A stretch of 64,000 nt of DNA, from assembly GCA_032073245.1 (NCBI GenBank), contig DAMANX010000002.1:62001-126000 (forward strand). The letters run 5' to 3'. Both the position numbers and the translations under genes were made by a program. Positions 23,387 to 33,297 of the stretch are shown one piece after another. The DNA comes from QVMG01 sp032073245 (GTDB lineage: Bacteria; Bacteroidota; Bacteroidia; Bacteroidales; Tannerellaceae). Every line of letters starts with the position of its first letter. Position 1 is the first letter of the stretch. Under the pieces are notes generated by a model. It was given only the letters and a program-made list of their open reading frames with translations. It made no database searches and was not told where the DNA came from.

Positions 23387-25990
23387 ATGGTTGATCAAGA
23401 CAGAATTATAAAGATTAACATCGAGGATGAAATGAAGTCTGCTTACATTGATTATTCAATGTCAGTAATTGTATCGCGTGCATTACCCGATGTTAGGGAT
23501 GGTTTTAAACCAGTTCACCGTCGTGTGTTATTTGGGATGAATGAATTGGGTAATACATCCGACAAACCTTATAAAAAATCTGCAAGAATAGTAGGGGACG
23601 TTTTAGGGAAATATCACCCACATGGTGACTCCTCAGTATATTTCACAATGGTACGTATGGCGCAACCCTGGTCGTTGCGTTATCCGTTAGTAGACGGTCA
23701 GGGTAACTTCGGTTCGGTTGATGGCGACAGCCCTGCTGCAATGCGTTATACGGAAGCCCGCTTAAGTAAGCTGGCTGAAGAAATGCTTCGCGATATCGAT
23801 AAAGATACAATTGATTTCCAATTAAACTTTGATGATACGTTAAAGGAACCGACGGTATTACCGACGCGTATTCCTAATCTATTGATAAATGGTGCTTCAG
23901 GTATTGCTGTTGGTATGGCTACAAATATGCCTCCTCACAATATGACTGAAGTATTGAATGGTTGTATGGCCTATATCGATAACGAAGGTGAGATCGAGAC
24001 CGATGAATTGATGGAACACATCAAGGCTCCTGATTTTCCAACTGGTGCTACTATCTACGGTTATCAAGGTGTAAAAGATGCATTTGAAACGGGTAGGGGA
24101 CGTATTATCCTCCGGGGTAAAGCAGAGATTGAGCATGAGAACAACCATGAAAAGATTGTAATCACAGAGATTCCTTATCTGGTTAATAAGGCAGAACTTA
24201 TTAAATACATTGCGGATCTTGTAAATGATAAAAGAATAGAAGGCATTTCTAATGTAAATGACGAGTCTGACCGTCAGGGAATGCGTATTGTTGTTGATGT
24301 GAAGAGAGATGCTAATTCCAGCGTTATTCTCAATAAATTATATAAGATGACTGCTTTGCAATCATCTTTCAGCGTTAATAATATCGCTTTGGTAAATGGT
24401 CGTCCAAGACAATTGAACCTGAAAGATATGATTAAGGCTTTTGTTGATCACCGCCAGGAAGTGGTTACACGTCGTACCCGTTACGAATTAAGGAAAGCGG
24501 AAGAACGCGCTCATATATTAGAGGGATTGATTATTGCTTCTGATAATATAGATGAAGTAATTGCAATCATTCGTTCATCCAAAAGCCCACAGGAAGCTAT
24601 TGATCGCTTGATCGAACGTTTCTCTCTGACTGAAATACAGTCAAGAGCAATCGTTGAAATGCGTCTGCGTCAGCTTACCGGGCTGGAACAAAGCAAATTA
24701 CGCGCAGAATTTGAAGAAATAGAAAGGTTAATCGCTTCCCTGAAAGAAATTCTGGAAAATCCCGTACGTTGTATGGAAGTTGTAAAAGAAGAGTTGCAGG
24801 AAATCAGAGATAAATATGGTGATGAACGTAAAACGGATATCATATATGCTTCTGAAGAACTTAATCCGGAAGACTTCTATTCTGATGATGAGATGATTAT
24901 TACCATTTCACACATGGGATATATCAAACGTACGCCGTTGACTGAGTTCCGTGCCCAAGGACGTGGTGGAGTAGGGGCTAAGGGTTCCGAAACGAGGGAT
25001 GAAGACTTTGTAGAGTATATCTATCCGGCTTCTATGCATGCTACATTGCTGATATTCACTTCTAAAGGTAAATGTTACTGGTTGAAAGTATATGAAATAC
25101 CTGAAGGAGCAAAGAATGCAAAGGGACGGGCTATTCAGAATCTGTTGAACATCGAATCTGATGATAAGATCCAGGCATTTATACGTGTAAAGAAATTAAC
25201 TTCAGATATAGAATTTATCAACTCACATTATCTGTTGTTCTGTACCAAAAAAGGTGTTATCAAGAAAACATTACTGGAAGCGTATTCACGTCCACGTCAG
25301 AATGGAGTAAATGCTATCACTCTGCGTGAAGACGATGGTTTAATCCAGGTGAAAATGACAAATGGTGATAATGAAGTATTGATAGCCAACCGTAATGGAC
25401 GCGCTATTCGTTTCCATGAAAGTGCTGTACGTGTAATGGGTAGAACTGCTTCGGGAGTGAAAGGTATGACCCTCGATGGTAATGGAGATGAAGTTGTCGG
25501 AATGATCTGTATAAAAGATAAGGAACAGGAAACTATTTTAGTTGTCTCAGAACAAGGATATGGTAAACGTTCTAATATTGATGACTACCGAATTACTAAT
25601 AGAGGTGGAAAAGGTGTAAAAACTATTAATATTACAGATAAGACGGGTAAACTTGTAGCCATTAAATCAGTCACAGAAGAGAACGATTTAATGATCATCA
25701 ATAAATCAGGTATTACTATTCGTATGAAGGTATCAGATTTGAGCGTAATCGGACGTGCTACTCAGGGAGTGCGCTTGATCAACTTAGAAAAACGCCATGA
25801 TGAAATAGCTTCTGTATGTAAAGTGTTATCTGAAACAGATGAACAAATAGCCGAAGAAAAAGCAGAAAGAGATGCGATGATGGAAAGAAGTGTACATGAA
25901 GTAACTCCTGATGCTGAAATTATTGAACCAATTGAGATAGAAGATGAAAATGAAGAATCATCAGAAAATGATGATACTGTTGTCGAATAA
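23387..25990 (+). CDS. gyrA: DNA gyrase subunit A
   Basis: Type IIA topoisomerase subunit (867 aa) that cuts and rejoins DNA with GyrB to introduce negative supercoils. The catalytic tyrosine is Y121 in AAMRYTEARL. The breakage-reunion domain begins SAYIDYSMSVIVSRALPDVR. The C-terminal beta-pinwheel (about 500-830) has the GyrA box region RGRGGVGAKG, which distinguishes it from ParC. The tail is acidic (EPIEIEDENEESSENDDTVVE). The quinolone-determining stretch reads GKYHPHGDSSVYFTMVRMAQ: Ser82 is sensitive-type, while Phe86 occupies the position of E. coli Asp87. Confidence 0.97.
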   Translation: MVDQDRIIKINIEDEMKSAYIDYSMSVIVSRALPDVRDGFKPVHRRVLFGMNELGNTSDKPYKKSARIVGDVLGKYHPHGDSSVYFTMVRMAQPWSLRYPLVDGQGNFGSVDGDSPAAMRYTEARLSKLAEEMLRDIDKDTIDFQLNFDDTLKEPTVLPTRIPNLLINGASGIAVGMATNMPPHNMTEVLNGCMAYIDNEGEIETDELMEHIKAPDFPTGATIYGYQGVKDAFETGRGRIILRGKAEIEHENNHEKIVITEIPYLVNKAELIKYIADLVNDKRIEGISNVNDESDRQGMRIVVDVKRDANSSVILNKLYKMTALQSSFSVNNIALVNGRPRQLNLKDMIKAFVDHRQEVVTRRTRYELRKAEERAHILEGLIIASDNIDEVIAIIRSSKSPQEAIDRLIERFSLTEIQSRAIVEMRLRQLTGLEQSKLRAEFEEIERLIASLKEILENPVRCMEVVKEELQEIRDKYGDERKTDIIYASEELNPEDFYSDDEMIITISHMGYIKRTPLTEFRAQGRGGVGAKGSETRDEDFVEYIYPASMHATLLIFTSKGKCYWLKVYEIPEGAKNAKGRAIQNLLNIESDDKIQAFIRVKKLTSDIEFINSHYLLFCTKKGVIKKTLLEAYSRPRQNGVNAITLREDDGLIQVKMTNGDNEVLIANRNGRAIRFHESAVRVMGRTASGVKGMTLDGNGDEVVGMICIKDKEQETILVVSEQGYGKRSNIDDYRITNRGGKGVKTINITDKTGKLVAIKSVTEENDLMIINKSGITIRMKVSDLSVIGRATQGVRLINLEKRHDEIASVCKVLSETDEQIAEEKAERDAMMERSVHEVTPDAEIIEPIEIEDENEESSENDDTVVE

Positions 25991-26030
25991 TTATTAATAA
26001 ATAGAATATTAATCTCAAATTAAGAATCGC

Positions 26031-27251
26031 ATGAAACGAGTATTATTATTATCATTTGCATTATGTGTTGCTGCGACCGGCGCTTTTGCTCAAAAAAAAG
26101 CGGTGAGTCAAGCTCAAAGTATTGCAAAAGGCACTAATGCAGATTTTGCAGAAGCCAGAACATTAATCAAAGGAGCATTGGAAAATGCTGAGACTAAAGA
26201 CGATCCTAAAACATGGTATGTTGCTGGTTTTGTAGAAGACCAACAGTTTAGTGCAGAAAGAATGAAAGAAATGTTAGGTCAACAACCTAATCAACCTACT
26301 ATGTACCAGGCTTTACTAGCCATACTTCCATACATGGAAAAAGCGTATGAATTAGATCAACTACCAGATGCAAAAGGAAAAGTTAAACCTAAATATGTGA
26401 AAGATATAAAAGGCATTTTAAGTGCTAATCATATCTATTATATTAATAGTGGTGCATTCTACTTTGAAGAAAAAGATTATAGAAAAGCATATGATTCTTT
26501 TAATCAATATCTGCAAATATCTAATCATCCTATGTTTGCTGGAGAACAAGTTGCTGCAAGAGATTCAAATTATATGACTGTTCAATATTATGCAGCGATC
26601 GCATCTACACAATTAGGTGAACCTCAAACTGCTATTGCAACTATCAATGCTGCAAAAGATGGCGGATTTAAAGAAAACGATTTGTATCAATATCTTTATT
26701 ATGAATATGAGCAGTTAAGTGACTCAGTGAATATGGAGAAAGTATTGATCGATGGTATGAATAAATTCCCCGAAGAAGACTATTATATGTTGAAACTGAT
26801 CAATACATATATCTATTCAAACAGAAACCAGGAAGCTATCACTCTCTTGAATAAAGCAATTGGAGAAGATCCTAATAATGCTCAATTATATGATGTATTG
26901 GGTAGTGTGTATGAAACAGGTTTAAAAGATAATGAAAAAGCAGAAAGTTATTACAAGAAAGCTTTGGAACTGGATCCATCATATGTTACTTCATTATCTA
27001 ACTTAGGACGTGTTTATTACAATCAAGCAGTAACAGTTCAGGGAGATGCTAATCTTATTAGTGATAACAAATTGTATCAGGAAGAAGTAACTAAAGCAAA
27101 GGCTTTATTTGAAAAAGCGCGTCCATACTTTGAACAAGCTCACCAAACGAACCCTGAGCAGACAGAATTTATCATTGCATTAAGAGGTATATATTATAAC
27201 CTTAATATGGGTGAGAAATTAGCTGAAATGGAAAAGTTATTAAATGAATAA
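26031..27251 (+). CDS. Exported tetratricopeptide-repeat protein
   Basis: A 406-residue protein with a signal peptide (MKRVLLLSFALCVAATGAFAQ) and several TPR units. The clearest are at about residues 130-160 (FYFEEKDYRKAYDSFNQYLQ) and 280-320 (AQLYDVLGSVYETGLKDNEK, then YYKKALELDPSYVTSLSNLG). It lies 40 bp downstream of gyrA and may be partly co-transcribed with it. It has a strong terminator at 27271-27304. TPRs indicate a scaffold for protein complexes in the periplasm or outer membrane. The partner is unknown. Confidence 0.85.
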   Translation: MKRVLLLSFALCVAATGAFAQKKAVSQAQSIAKGTNADFAEARTLIKGALENAETKDDPKTWYVAGFVEDQQFSAERMKEMLGQQPNQPTMYQALLAILPYMEKAYELDQLPDAKGKVKPKYVKDIKGILSANHIYYINSGAFYFEEKDYRKAYDSFNQYLQISNHPMFAGEQVAARDSNYMTVQYYAAIASTQLGEPQTAIATINAAKDGGFKENDLYQYLYYEYEQLSDSVNMEKVLIDGMNKFPEEDYYMLKLINTYIYSNRNQEAITLLNKAIGEDPNNAQLYDVLGSVYETGLKDNEKAESYYKKALELDPSYVTSLSNLGRVYYNQAVTVQGDANLISDNKLYQEEVTKAKALFEKARPYFEQAHQTNPEQTEFIIALRGIYYNLNMGEKLAEMEKLLNE

Positions 27252-27270
27252 CAATAGCATAAAATCATAT

Positions 27271-27304
27271 AAAAAGCCGTTTCCTTCATGGAGCGGCTTT
27301 TTTT
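27271..27304 (+). terminator. Rho-independent terminator of TPR gene
   Basis: AAAAAGCCG (27271-27279) pairs with CGGCTTTTT (27294-27302), followed by further T. It lies 20 bp downstream of the stop codon. Confidence 0.85.
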
Positions 27305-27423
27305 GATTTATATAAGTAAATGGAGAACTTCTTTTCATCATATATAAATTTGCATAATCACTATTATGTTTAATAGCGTATTTGAGAACACTATAAGATT
27401 CTCCCCTGATAGTTCCAATACAT

Positions 27424-27460
27424 AAAAAAATCCGTATACAACTTCACAGCTATATACGGA
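27424..27460 (-). terminator. Likely terminator downstream of universal stress protein gene
   Basis: On the minus strand TCCGTATA (27460-27453) pairs with TATACGGA (27438-27431), followed by seven T (27430-27424). It is about 110 bp beyond the stop codon of the gene. The rest of the 319-bp gap is AT-rich and unassigned. Confidence 0.65.
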
Positions 27461-27570
27461 CAAACAAATAACAAACTCTACTTATATGAAAAAACAAATA
27501 CTACTAACAAACTCTTTATATCCTAAAAACAATAAACTCATATTAATTGTTCATGGAAAAATAAAAAAAG

Positions 27571-28683
27571 TTATGGGTGCATAATTAATAATGGTGTGTC
27601 AGTATGAAATAACATTTTACGGGCAATACTTGGATTAAACATCCGTGATATGATATTCCGACGCTGTGTACTAATAGCTATCATTTCTATTTGTTCATCA
27701 CGAACAAATTTTTCTATTGCTAATAAAAGATCACCATCAGCCAGAACAGTATGTGAAATATTTGCATCAGGATATTGTTTCTTAAAATATTCCCGAACAC
27801 CTGTAAGGCGAATCTCATTCCATTCATCTTTGCTTGTAGAAACATTGAAAAGATGTATCTGGAATTTGTAACCTTTCACCAGCTCCATAAATTTATCAAA
27901 AATAACAAGATCACGTTGGTTAAAGGAAGTAGCAAAAGCTACATGTTTAACATCTGTCAGGTCTTTAAAACGTACATTTTCAGGAATAGCCAGAACCGGT
28001 ATCTTATTTGCTTCAATTACCTCACCGGTAACACTTCCTATAAGATCCATTTCCTTTTGATTTTTACCACGGGTACCCATTACTATCAATGTTGGATGGT
28101 ATTCTTTGCTATAGGCAATAATTTCTTCTTCAGGCAAACCTTCCCGTAAAATGTAATTGTACTTTACTCTAGGTAATTCACCTGCATCCATTTTCCGCTT
28201 GATCAGATTACACAGATTGTCCATATCTGCCTGAACCCGTTTCATAATATGTTGTACTGACTCGTCTTCATTTACCTGATATGACAGTGTATCTCCAATA
28301 GGTATTGCAGAAGGGAAATATGGGCTAAAATAGGCATGCATTATCATCACTTCAGCTTTTATTTGATATGCATAATTAAGGCCTATTTCACAAGCTTTTA
28401 TGGAATAGTCAGAAAAATCTACAGGAATCAATATTTTCTTTTGTTTATCTTCCTGTTCTTCATCTTCTTTTGTCTCTTCCAACCAATTACTATCTTCTAT
28501 CACACGAAGAGCATGGGGTAAGTCACTTTCTTTAATTCTTACACGTACTCCTGCTGAAACAACAGGTTGAATCTGGTTTACATTATGAATATAAACCTCA
28601 ATCCCTTCTGTCTCCAGTATAGTTTTAAGAATCTGTGCTTTTTCGAACGTGTGAATAGCTAATGTTACTAATTTATCTTCCAT
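27571..28683 (-). CDS. Tandem universal stress protein (UspA) with DUF2007-like N-terminus
   Basis: A 370-residue cytosolic protein. The N-terminal 65 residues (VTLAIHTFEKAQILKTILET, VSAGVRVRIKESDLPHALRV) look like the DUF2007/GlnB-like signalling domain. Two UspA folds follow. The first starts KKILIPVDFSDYSIKA and has the ATP-binding motif GTRGKNQKEMDLIGSVTGEV. The second starts VKHVAFATSFNQRD and is degenerate (STQRRNIISRMFNPSIARKM). I chose the ATG at 28683 (MEDKLVTLA); an 11-codon extension upstream is not family-like. It probably senses nucleotides under stress. No specific target is known. Confidence 0.86.
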   Translation of the reverse strand: MEDKLVTLAIHTFEKAQILKTILETEGIEVYIHNVNQIQPVVSAGVRVRIKESDLPHALRVIEDSNWLEETKEDEEQEDKQKKILIPVDFSDYSIKACEIGLNYAYQIKAEVMIMHAYFSPYFPSAIPIGDTLSYQVNEDESVQHIMKRVQADMDNLCNLIKRKMDAGELPRVKYNYILREGLPEEEIIAYSKEYHPTLIVMGTRGKNQKEMDLIGSVTGEVIEANKIPVLAIPENVRFKDLTDVKHVAFATSFNQRDLVIFDKFMELVKGYKFQIHLFNVSTSKDEWNEIRLTGVREYFKKQYPDANISHTVLADGDLLLAIEKFVRDEQIEMIAISTQRRNIISRMFNPSIARKMLFHTDTPLLIMHP

Positions 28684-28736
28684 ATCAGTATGAATTATTA
28701 ATTGTTTGTAAAACAAATGGATCCTATGAATAGTTT

Positions 28737-28771
28737 ACAAAAAAGTCCCAAAGCATTTGATACATTGGGAC
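28737..28771 (-). terminator. Rho-independent terminator of small HTH gene
   Basis: On the minus strand GTCCCAA (28771-28765) pairs with TTGGGAC (28751-28745), followed by a T-rich run. It lies 28 bp after the stop codon of the 91-residue gene. Confidence 0.7.
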
Positions 28772-28798
28772 CTTATTAAATGTTGTAAGCTTTGTTTT

Positions 28799-29074
28799 TT
28801 ATACTTCTGGCGCTGCAGATGGTACCCGGCTTTCATCCAGTATCTGCATAGCGCGATCAAATATTGTTGTATCATCCAGAACCACTATTCCTCCATTAGG
28901 CCCGGGTTCTATATGAATACCACAACTTTTACCATCCCTAAAGTTTTGTCCACCAAAATAATTTCTAACAGTTTCGACAGATAAGCCTAATTCATCAGCT
29001 ATACGGTGGGTACTTCCGTCAGGCAAACTGTCTTTGATTCTGCGTAATTCATTGAAAGTGATTGTTTTTGTCAT
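28799..29074 (-). CDS. Small putative DNA-binding protein (HTH)
   Basis: A 91-residue cytosolic protein. Residues about 8-40 (NELRRIKDSLPDGSTHRIAD, ELGLSVETVRNYFGG) look like a helix-turn-helix. The C-terminal half (GIHIEPGPNGGIVVLDDTTI) is a beta-rich segment rich in Gly and Pro. Proteins of this type are conserved in Bacteroidales and annotated only as DNA-binding. It is a single gene with its own terminator (28737-28771). Regulatory targets are unknown. Confidence 0.75.
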   Translation of the reverse strand: MTKTITFNELRRIKDSLPDGSTHRIADELGLSVETVRNYFGGQNFRDGKSCGIHIEPGPNGGIVVLDDTTIFDRAMQILDESRVPSAAPEV

Positions 29075-29194
29075 GGCTTTCTTATTTTGAAAATTAATAT
29101 TTATAGTTAAAAAGATGCCACTAACTTAGTGATTAAATATAAGCAGAGCAAATAATAATAATTCAAATAAACATGCTTTACGGCATGAAACAAA

Positions 29195-29902
29195 TCACAT
29201 TTGATGTATTATTTTTATTAATTGAGCATGCAAAATAATTATAACAAAAACGGTTACGAGAATTGCAATTACAATCATCCGTTCTTGCTTTATGGAATAT
29301 AATGAAGATGTCGGAGCGACCTCTCTCCCACCCCTTCCCATTATTTTCATTCTCACTTTTGAATATAGAACAAATACAATATACCCAAAAAATACACCAA
29401 TAATCGCTCCAGGAATAATATCGGAAATAAAGTGTACTCCTAAATAAATACGTGTGTATGCAGTTATTGCTGCCCAAATAAATATAGTCCAACCAAATAA
29501 AGGGCGGTATCTGAAAAGTAGCGTCATATACATAGCAAACCCAAAAGCATTTGCAGCATGACTAGATATAAAACCATATCGTCCTCCTCTATAATTAAAT
29601 ACTGTTTGTACCTCATTCATAAAATCAGGATGGTGTGTTGGACGAAAGCGTGTAAACATAGGTTTCATCAAATGAGAAGCAAATTGGTCACATAAAGTAA
29701 CAACTAACACAATCGATAAAAGAATCAATACAGATTCCCGCCAGTCCTTTTTATATACCAAAACAACTATAATAAAGAATGCTAATGGCAACCATACGAT
29801 TCTCCCTGAATATAACCACATAAAATGGTCTAAAAAAGCGGAGTCACTTCCATTTAAAGCAAAAAAGAGAGAGCGTTCATATTCGAGTATTTTTTCAAGC
29901 AT
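29195..29902 (-). CDS. PAP2-family membrane phosphatase
   Basis: A 235-residue integral membrane phosphatase with about five to six helices, probably acting on a lipid phosphate such as undecaprenyl-PP or phosphatidate. The three PAP2 motifs are KPMFTRFRP (K-x6-RP), GFISSHAAN (variant of PSGH, catalytic His retained) and TRIYLGVHFISD (R-x5-H-x3-D). It lies 19 bp downstream of batE and is probably the last gene of that operon. Substrate cannot be told from the sequence. Confidence 0.88.
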   Translation of the reverse strand: MLEKILEYERSLFFALNGSDSAFLDHFMWLYSGRIVWLPLAFFIIVVLVYKKDWRESVLILLSIVLVVTLCDQFASHLMKPMFTRFRPTHHPDFMNEVQTVFNYRGGRYGFISSHAANAFGFAMYMTLLFRYRPLFGWTIFIWAAITAYTRIYLGVHFISDIIPGAIIGVFFGYIVFVLYSKVRMKIMGRGGREVAPTSSLYSIKQERMIVIAILVTVFVIIILHAQLIKIIHQM

Positions 29903-29921
29903 TTATGAGTTTTTAGGTAAT

Positions 29922-30692
29922 TTAGATAATTTCTATGTCTTTCTTTGGCATCCATCCTACATTTCCATCTTCTAATTCGATTTCATTCCATTCACCCAAG
30001 GAGCTTTTTATGGAAACTTTTGTTCCTTCATGTAGAATGAATAGATCATTTCCACTTGCATCCGGAGAACTTTTAACTGTAACAGTAGGTGAAAACACAA
30101 TAGCACTTGTTCTATTTATCAATTCATTCTTTTGATTACGGGCAAATATATTGGAGAAAATAACAATGATCAAAAATATACAACCCAGATAAAAACCAAT
30201 TTTTTTCACTCTTATCCATCGTGAGAAAAAGAACATCAATAAAGAAACAATCACAATAATAAAACTAAAGACTCCCAGTTTTGCCCATGAATCAGCAGCT
30301 CCCATATCTTGAATGTTATAGAACCATTTCTTCAAAAAGAAGTCACCGATAGGTTCAATCTTATCAATTGCTCTTTGATTAGCCATCTGAAGGTTGAAGC
30401 GAATATCGCTATCTCCCGGATCCAGTAATAATGCCCGTTCATAGTTTAAAATTGCTGGGGCGACTTGGCCTGCTTTGTAATATGCATTCCCCAGATTGTA
30501 ATAGATTTGGGATGATTCGCCATAATCTTTCAATATCGATTCATATCGGTTTATAGCTTCTTCATAATTTTCCTGAGCATAAGCCGATTCGGCTTCCTTA
30601 AGAATTGTTTCCTGAGCTAAAGCAGAAAAAACAATGCCTTGAACGCATAAAAGCAATACGATTATTCTTATATATTTCATTGTTGTCGTCAT
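29922..30692 (-). CDS. batE: BatE: TPR and SH3 domain membrane protein
   Basis: A 256-residue protein. After a signal peptide come two TPR units (YAQENYEEAINRYESIL, YYNLGNAYYKAGQVAPAILN), two transmembrane helices (about 135-155 and 165-183), and a C-terminal bacterial SH3 domain (FSPTVTVKSSPDASGNDLFI, ending GNVGWMPKKDIEII). The arrangement matches BatE of the Bacteroides aerotolerance operon. The start codon directly abuts the batD stop with no gap, showing tight coupling. Confidence 0.9.
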   Translation of the reverse strand: MTTTMKYIRIIVLLLCVQGIVFSALAQETILKEAESAYAQENYEEAINRYESILKDYGESSQIYYNLGNAYYKAGQVAPAILNYERALLLDPGDSDIRFNLQMANQRAIDKIEPIGDFFLKKWFYNIQDMGAADSWAKLGVFSFIIVIVSLLMFFFSRWIRVKKIGFYLGCIFLIIVIFSNIFARNQKNELINRTSAIVFSPTVTVKSSPDASGNDLFILHEGTKVSIKSSLGEWNEIELEDGNVGWMPKKDIEII

Positions 30693-32516
30693 TTACTTTT
30701 TAATTGTATTTTCCATTTTACCAATAGCATCCACTGTCAGTTCATATAGCTTATCCATAGCATCAGAAGACTGAGAAGGTGCATAGCGAGCAAATTCACA
30801 GGTATTTAGTATATCAATAAATTCATTTATCACCCCCTCCTCTACTCCATATTTCGACAATTCGGTAGCCACATTGTCTTTTGTCAGATTAGATTGTGGA
30901 ATATTCAATTTATCGCTAAGATAACCCCATAATGCCCGGAGAACTTCATCATAGAATTCTTCCTTCTTATTTTCTTTCATCAATTTACCAGCATTTTTCA
31001 ACCGCTTAACAGCCATCTTGTTTGCTTTTTTAGTGCGTACCAAAGCGATATTGGCATTTTCTTTCACTTGTTTACGGTAAATAATGAAGAAAACGATAAA
31101 CAATATTGCCGGAATCAGATAACACAAATAATAAAAGAAGGAACCAAAAAAGATATCTTCTTTTGAAACAAAGTGGATACCATTGACTTTAAGGTATCGT
31201 ATGTCCTGCCCAAGTAAACGCACATTCTCCCGGTTATTAAAGTTAGAAACAACAGGGCCACTATCTCCTCCTTCACCTTTTTCTACATGTAATTTATAAG
31301 GTTCAGAAGAGATTGTTTTATATGTTCCGGATTTAGGATCAAAATAAGAAAACTTAATAGCCGGTATTTCAAAGTCACCTCCAAAACGAGGTATAGCCAT
31401 ATATTCTATTCCTTTTGTTCCAGTAACTCCTGAAGCTGTCGTACGTGTATCCAATGTTACTTTCGGATCATATATATCAAAATCATTAGGAAATACTACT
31501 TCCGGATTCTTTACCAATCTAACATTCCCGGTACCATTAATCTTCACCGTTATAGTAACTGCTTCATTCGCCTTTACATTAGTTGAATTAATGCTTGAAT
31601 TCATAGTGAAGTTCCCTACTGCACCTGAGAATCCAGCAGGTTTACCAGAAGGTAAAGGTTTAACATCAATTGTTGCAGGAGCCGTTGTTAATGTTTTATT
31701 TACAGTCCGGTATGAATCCATGAAGCTATCAAATATACTTTGTTGAGCTCTGGGTTGCATACGCACACGAACGCCCACTTCATACGTTCCTTTATCAATT
31801 GTTAGTTTACCGGAACGTTGTGGGAATAATAATACCTGTTTAAGAAGAAAAGTCTGATAATTACGTCCATTGTAATTTTCCATTACAGCCTGTGTCTCTC
31901 TTGGAAGTTCGATGTCTTGAACAAGGAAACCTTCAAACTCCGGGAATTTAATATTTCCAAGGGAAGGAATAGTAACACTGTATAGTTTAAAAGAAACTAA
32001 TATAGCTTCCTGCTCATATACATTTCTATTAGAAACCTGCATACGCATAAATATATCACTATCAGAAATACCTGTTATCTCATTTCCGGAGCTCTGAGCT
32101 GTCGATTCATTCGCTTTATCAGGAGGTAAAACCTTTATTGTTAGCGCATTTGAAGTATAATTAGCGTTTTTGACTTTTATATTGGCGGGAGCGATATTAA
32201 ATGTACCTTCCTTTTTAGCTATCAGAATATAAGTATAACTTACGATTGTTTCACTCGTCCGTTTACCATTTATGATTTGCGTACTATATGCAGTAGACTG
32301 AGAAGGCCCCATCAACACATCAAAATCCGGCATTTCCTGTACGCGTAATTCTTTTCCTTCTGCATTAACGGTATAGGTAAGCCTGAATTGTTCTCCCATT
32401 ACCACTGCTGCAGGTGCAATTGCTTTAAATTCTACATCCTGTGCATGTAAAAGGCTAACTCCTGTTACAGCTATTAACATGAATAAGAAAACTAATTTCC
32501 TCATTGTATATTTCAT
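30693..32516 (-). CDS. batD: BatD: exported protein with C-terminal membrane anchor
   Basis: A 607-residue protein with a signal peptide (LVFLFMLIAVTGVSLLHAQ), a large beta-rich periplasmic part of DUF11/BatD-type domains (about 30-440), one transmembrane helix (about 460-482, LIPAILFIVFFIIYRKQ) and a cytosolic helical tail. It matches BatD by length, layout and position. An ATG four codons later (32504) is an alternative start. Bat proteins form an inner-membrane complex contributing to aerotolerance or envelope stress in Bacteroides and Leptospira. The mechanism is not known. Confidence 0.9.
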   Translation of the reverse strand: MKYTMRKLVFLFMLIAVTGVSLLHAQDVEFKAIAPAAVVMGEQFRLTYTVNAEGKELRVQEMPDFDVLMGPSQSTAYSTQIINGKRTSETIVSYTYILIAKKEGTFNIAPANIKVKNANYTSNALTIKVLPPDKANESTAQSSGNEITGISDSDIFMRMQVSNRNVYEQEAILVSFKLYSVTIPSLGNIKFPEFEGFLVQDIELPRETQAVMENYNGRNYQTFLLKQVLLFPQRSGKLTIDKGTYEVGVRVRMQPRAQQSIFDSFMDSYRTVNKTLTTAPATIDVKPLPSGKPAGFSGAVGNFTMNSSINSTNVKANEAVTITVKINGTGNVRLVKNPEVVFPNDFDIYDPKVTLDTRTTASGVTGTKGIEYMAIPRFGGDFEIPAIKFSYFDPKSGTYKTISSEPYKLHVEKGEGGDSGPVVSNFNNRENVRLLGQDIRYLKVNGIHFVSKEDIFFGSFFYYLCYLIPAILFIVFFIIYRKQVKENANIALVRTKKANKMAVKRLKNAGKLMKENKKEEFYDEVLRALWGYLSDKLNIPQSNLTKDNVATELSKYGVEEGVINEFIDILNTCEFARYAPSQSSDAMDKLYELTVDAIGKMENTIKK

Positions 32517-32545
32517 TTTTCAGTTTTTATCAAAATACTGCAAAG

Positions 32546-33286
32546 TTACCATTCTTTTTCACTTCGGCGGCGTTGCTGTTGTTGCTGTTGCGCCTTTTTC
32601 ACTTTTTCTTGTGTATCTTTTTCATCTTGCAGGAAAGCATCCAGGATTTGTTGTGCATTGTCCTGGCTCATTTGCTCGTTCGGCTGTTGTTGTTCCTGAG
32701 TTTTATCTTCTTTATCATTATCCTGTTGCTGTTGGTCTTGTTGCTGATCTTTATTTTGATCATCTTTTTCATCCTTCTCATCATTTTGTTGATCCTGATT
32801 CTGATCTTGATCTTGATTTTGTTGATCATCCAACAACTTTTGTGCTAAAGCCAGATTATACCGAGTTTCATCATCAGCCGGATTCAAACGAAGAGATTGT
32901 TTATAGGCTTCAACGCTTTTTCCATAATCTTTCTCCTGCATAAAGATATTCCCTGTGTTATGGAATACTTCTGCTAATTTTGTTTTTCCTTCAGGAGTTT
33001 CAACCATCTTCTCCGCTTGCCCTGCAATCAATTGATATTGTTCTGCTGCTTCAGGATATTTTCCTTGCTTATATAACGCATTGCCTAAATTGTAATTGCC
33101 TTCCGTAGAACGCGGATTCACATCAACTCCTTTGCGATAAGCAATCTCAGCTTCAGTATATTGCTCATTCTTATAGAGCTTATTCCCATCACGAATATTT
33201 TTTCGTTCAGCTTTCTGAGCATAAACAGCCCCGTTGCATAATAGCAACGTGATTGAACACAGTATTATTTTATGAATATGTTTCAT
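32546..33286 (-). CDS. batC: BatC: exported TPR protein with Gln/Asp-rich low-complexity region
   Basis: A 246-residue protein with a signal peptide (KHIHKIILCSITLLLCNGAV), TPR units (about 25-145, e.g. AEIAYRKGVDVNPRSTEGNY and VEAYKQSLRLNPADDETRYN) and a very polar C-terminus of QNQDQDQ and DKEDK runs. I use the ATG at 33286 (MKHIHK); two further ATG codons at 33292 and 33295 are possible. The antisense strand of the repeat is rich in Leu/Ile codons, which produces a long shadow frame that is not a gene. Confidence 0.88.
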   Translation of the reverse strand: MKHIHKIILCSITLLLCNGAVYAQKAERKNIRDGNKLYKNEQYTEAEIAYRKGVDVNPRSTEGNYNLGNALYKQGKYPEAAEQYQLIAGQAEKMVETPEGKTKLAEVFHNTGNIFMQEKDYGKSVEAYKQSLRLNPADDETRYNLALAQKLLDDQQNQDQDQNQDQQNDEKDEKDDQNKDQQQDQQQQDNDKEDKTQEQQQPNEQMSQDNAQQILDAFLQDEKDTQEKVKKAQQQQQQRRRSEKEW

Positions 33287-33297
33287 TGTCATCATCT

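Noticed and set aside
32504..32848. Long plus-strand frame of almost pure Leu/Ile/Phe
   Set aside because: It lies opposite the Gln/Asp-rich tail of batC; the antisense of CAA/GAT/CAG repeats gives hydrophobic codons. It has no start context or family similarity.
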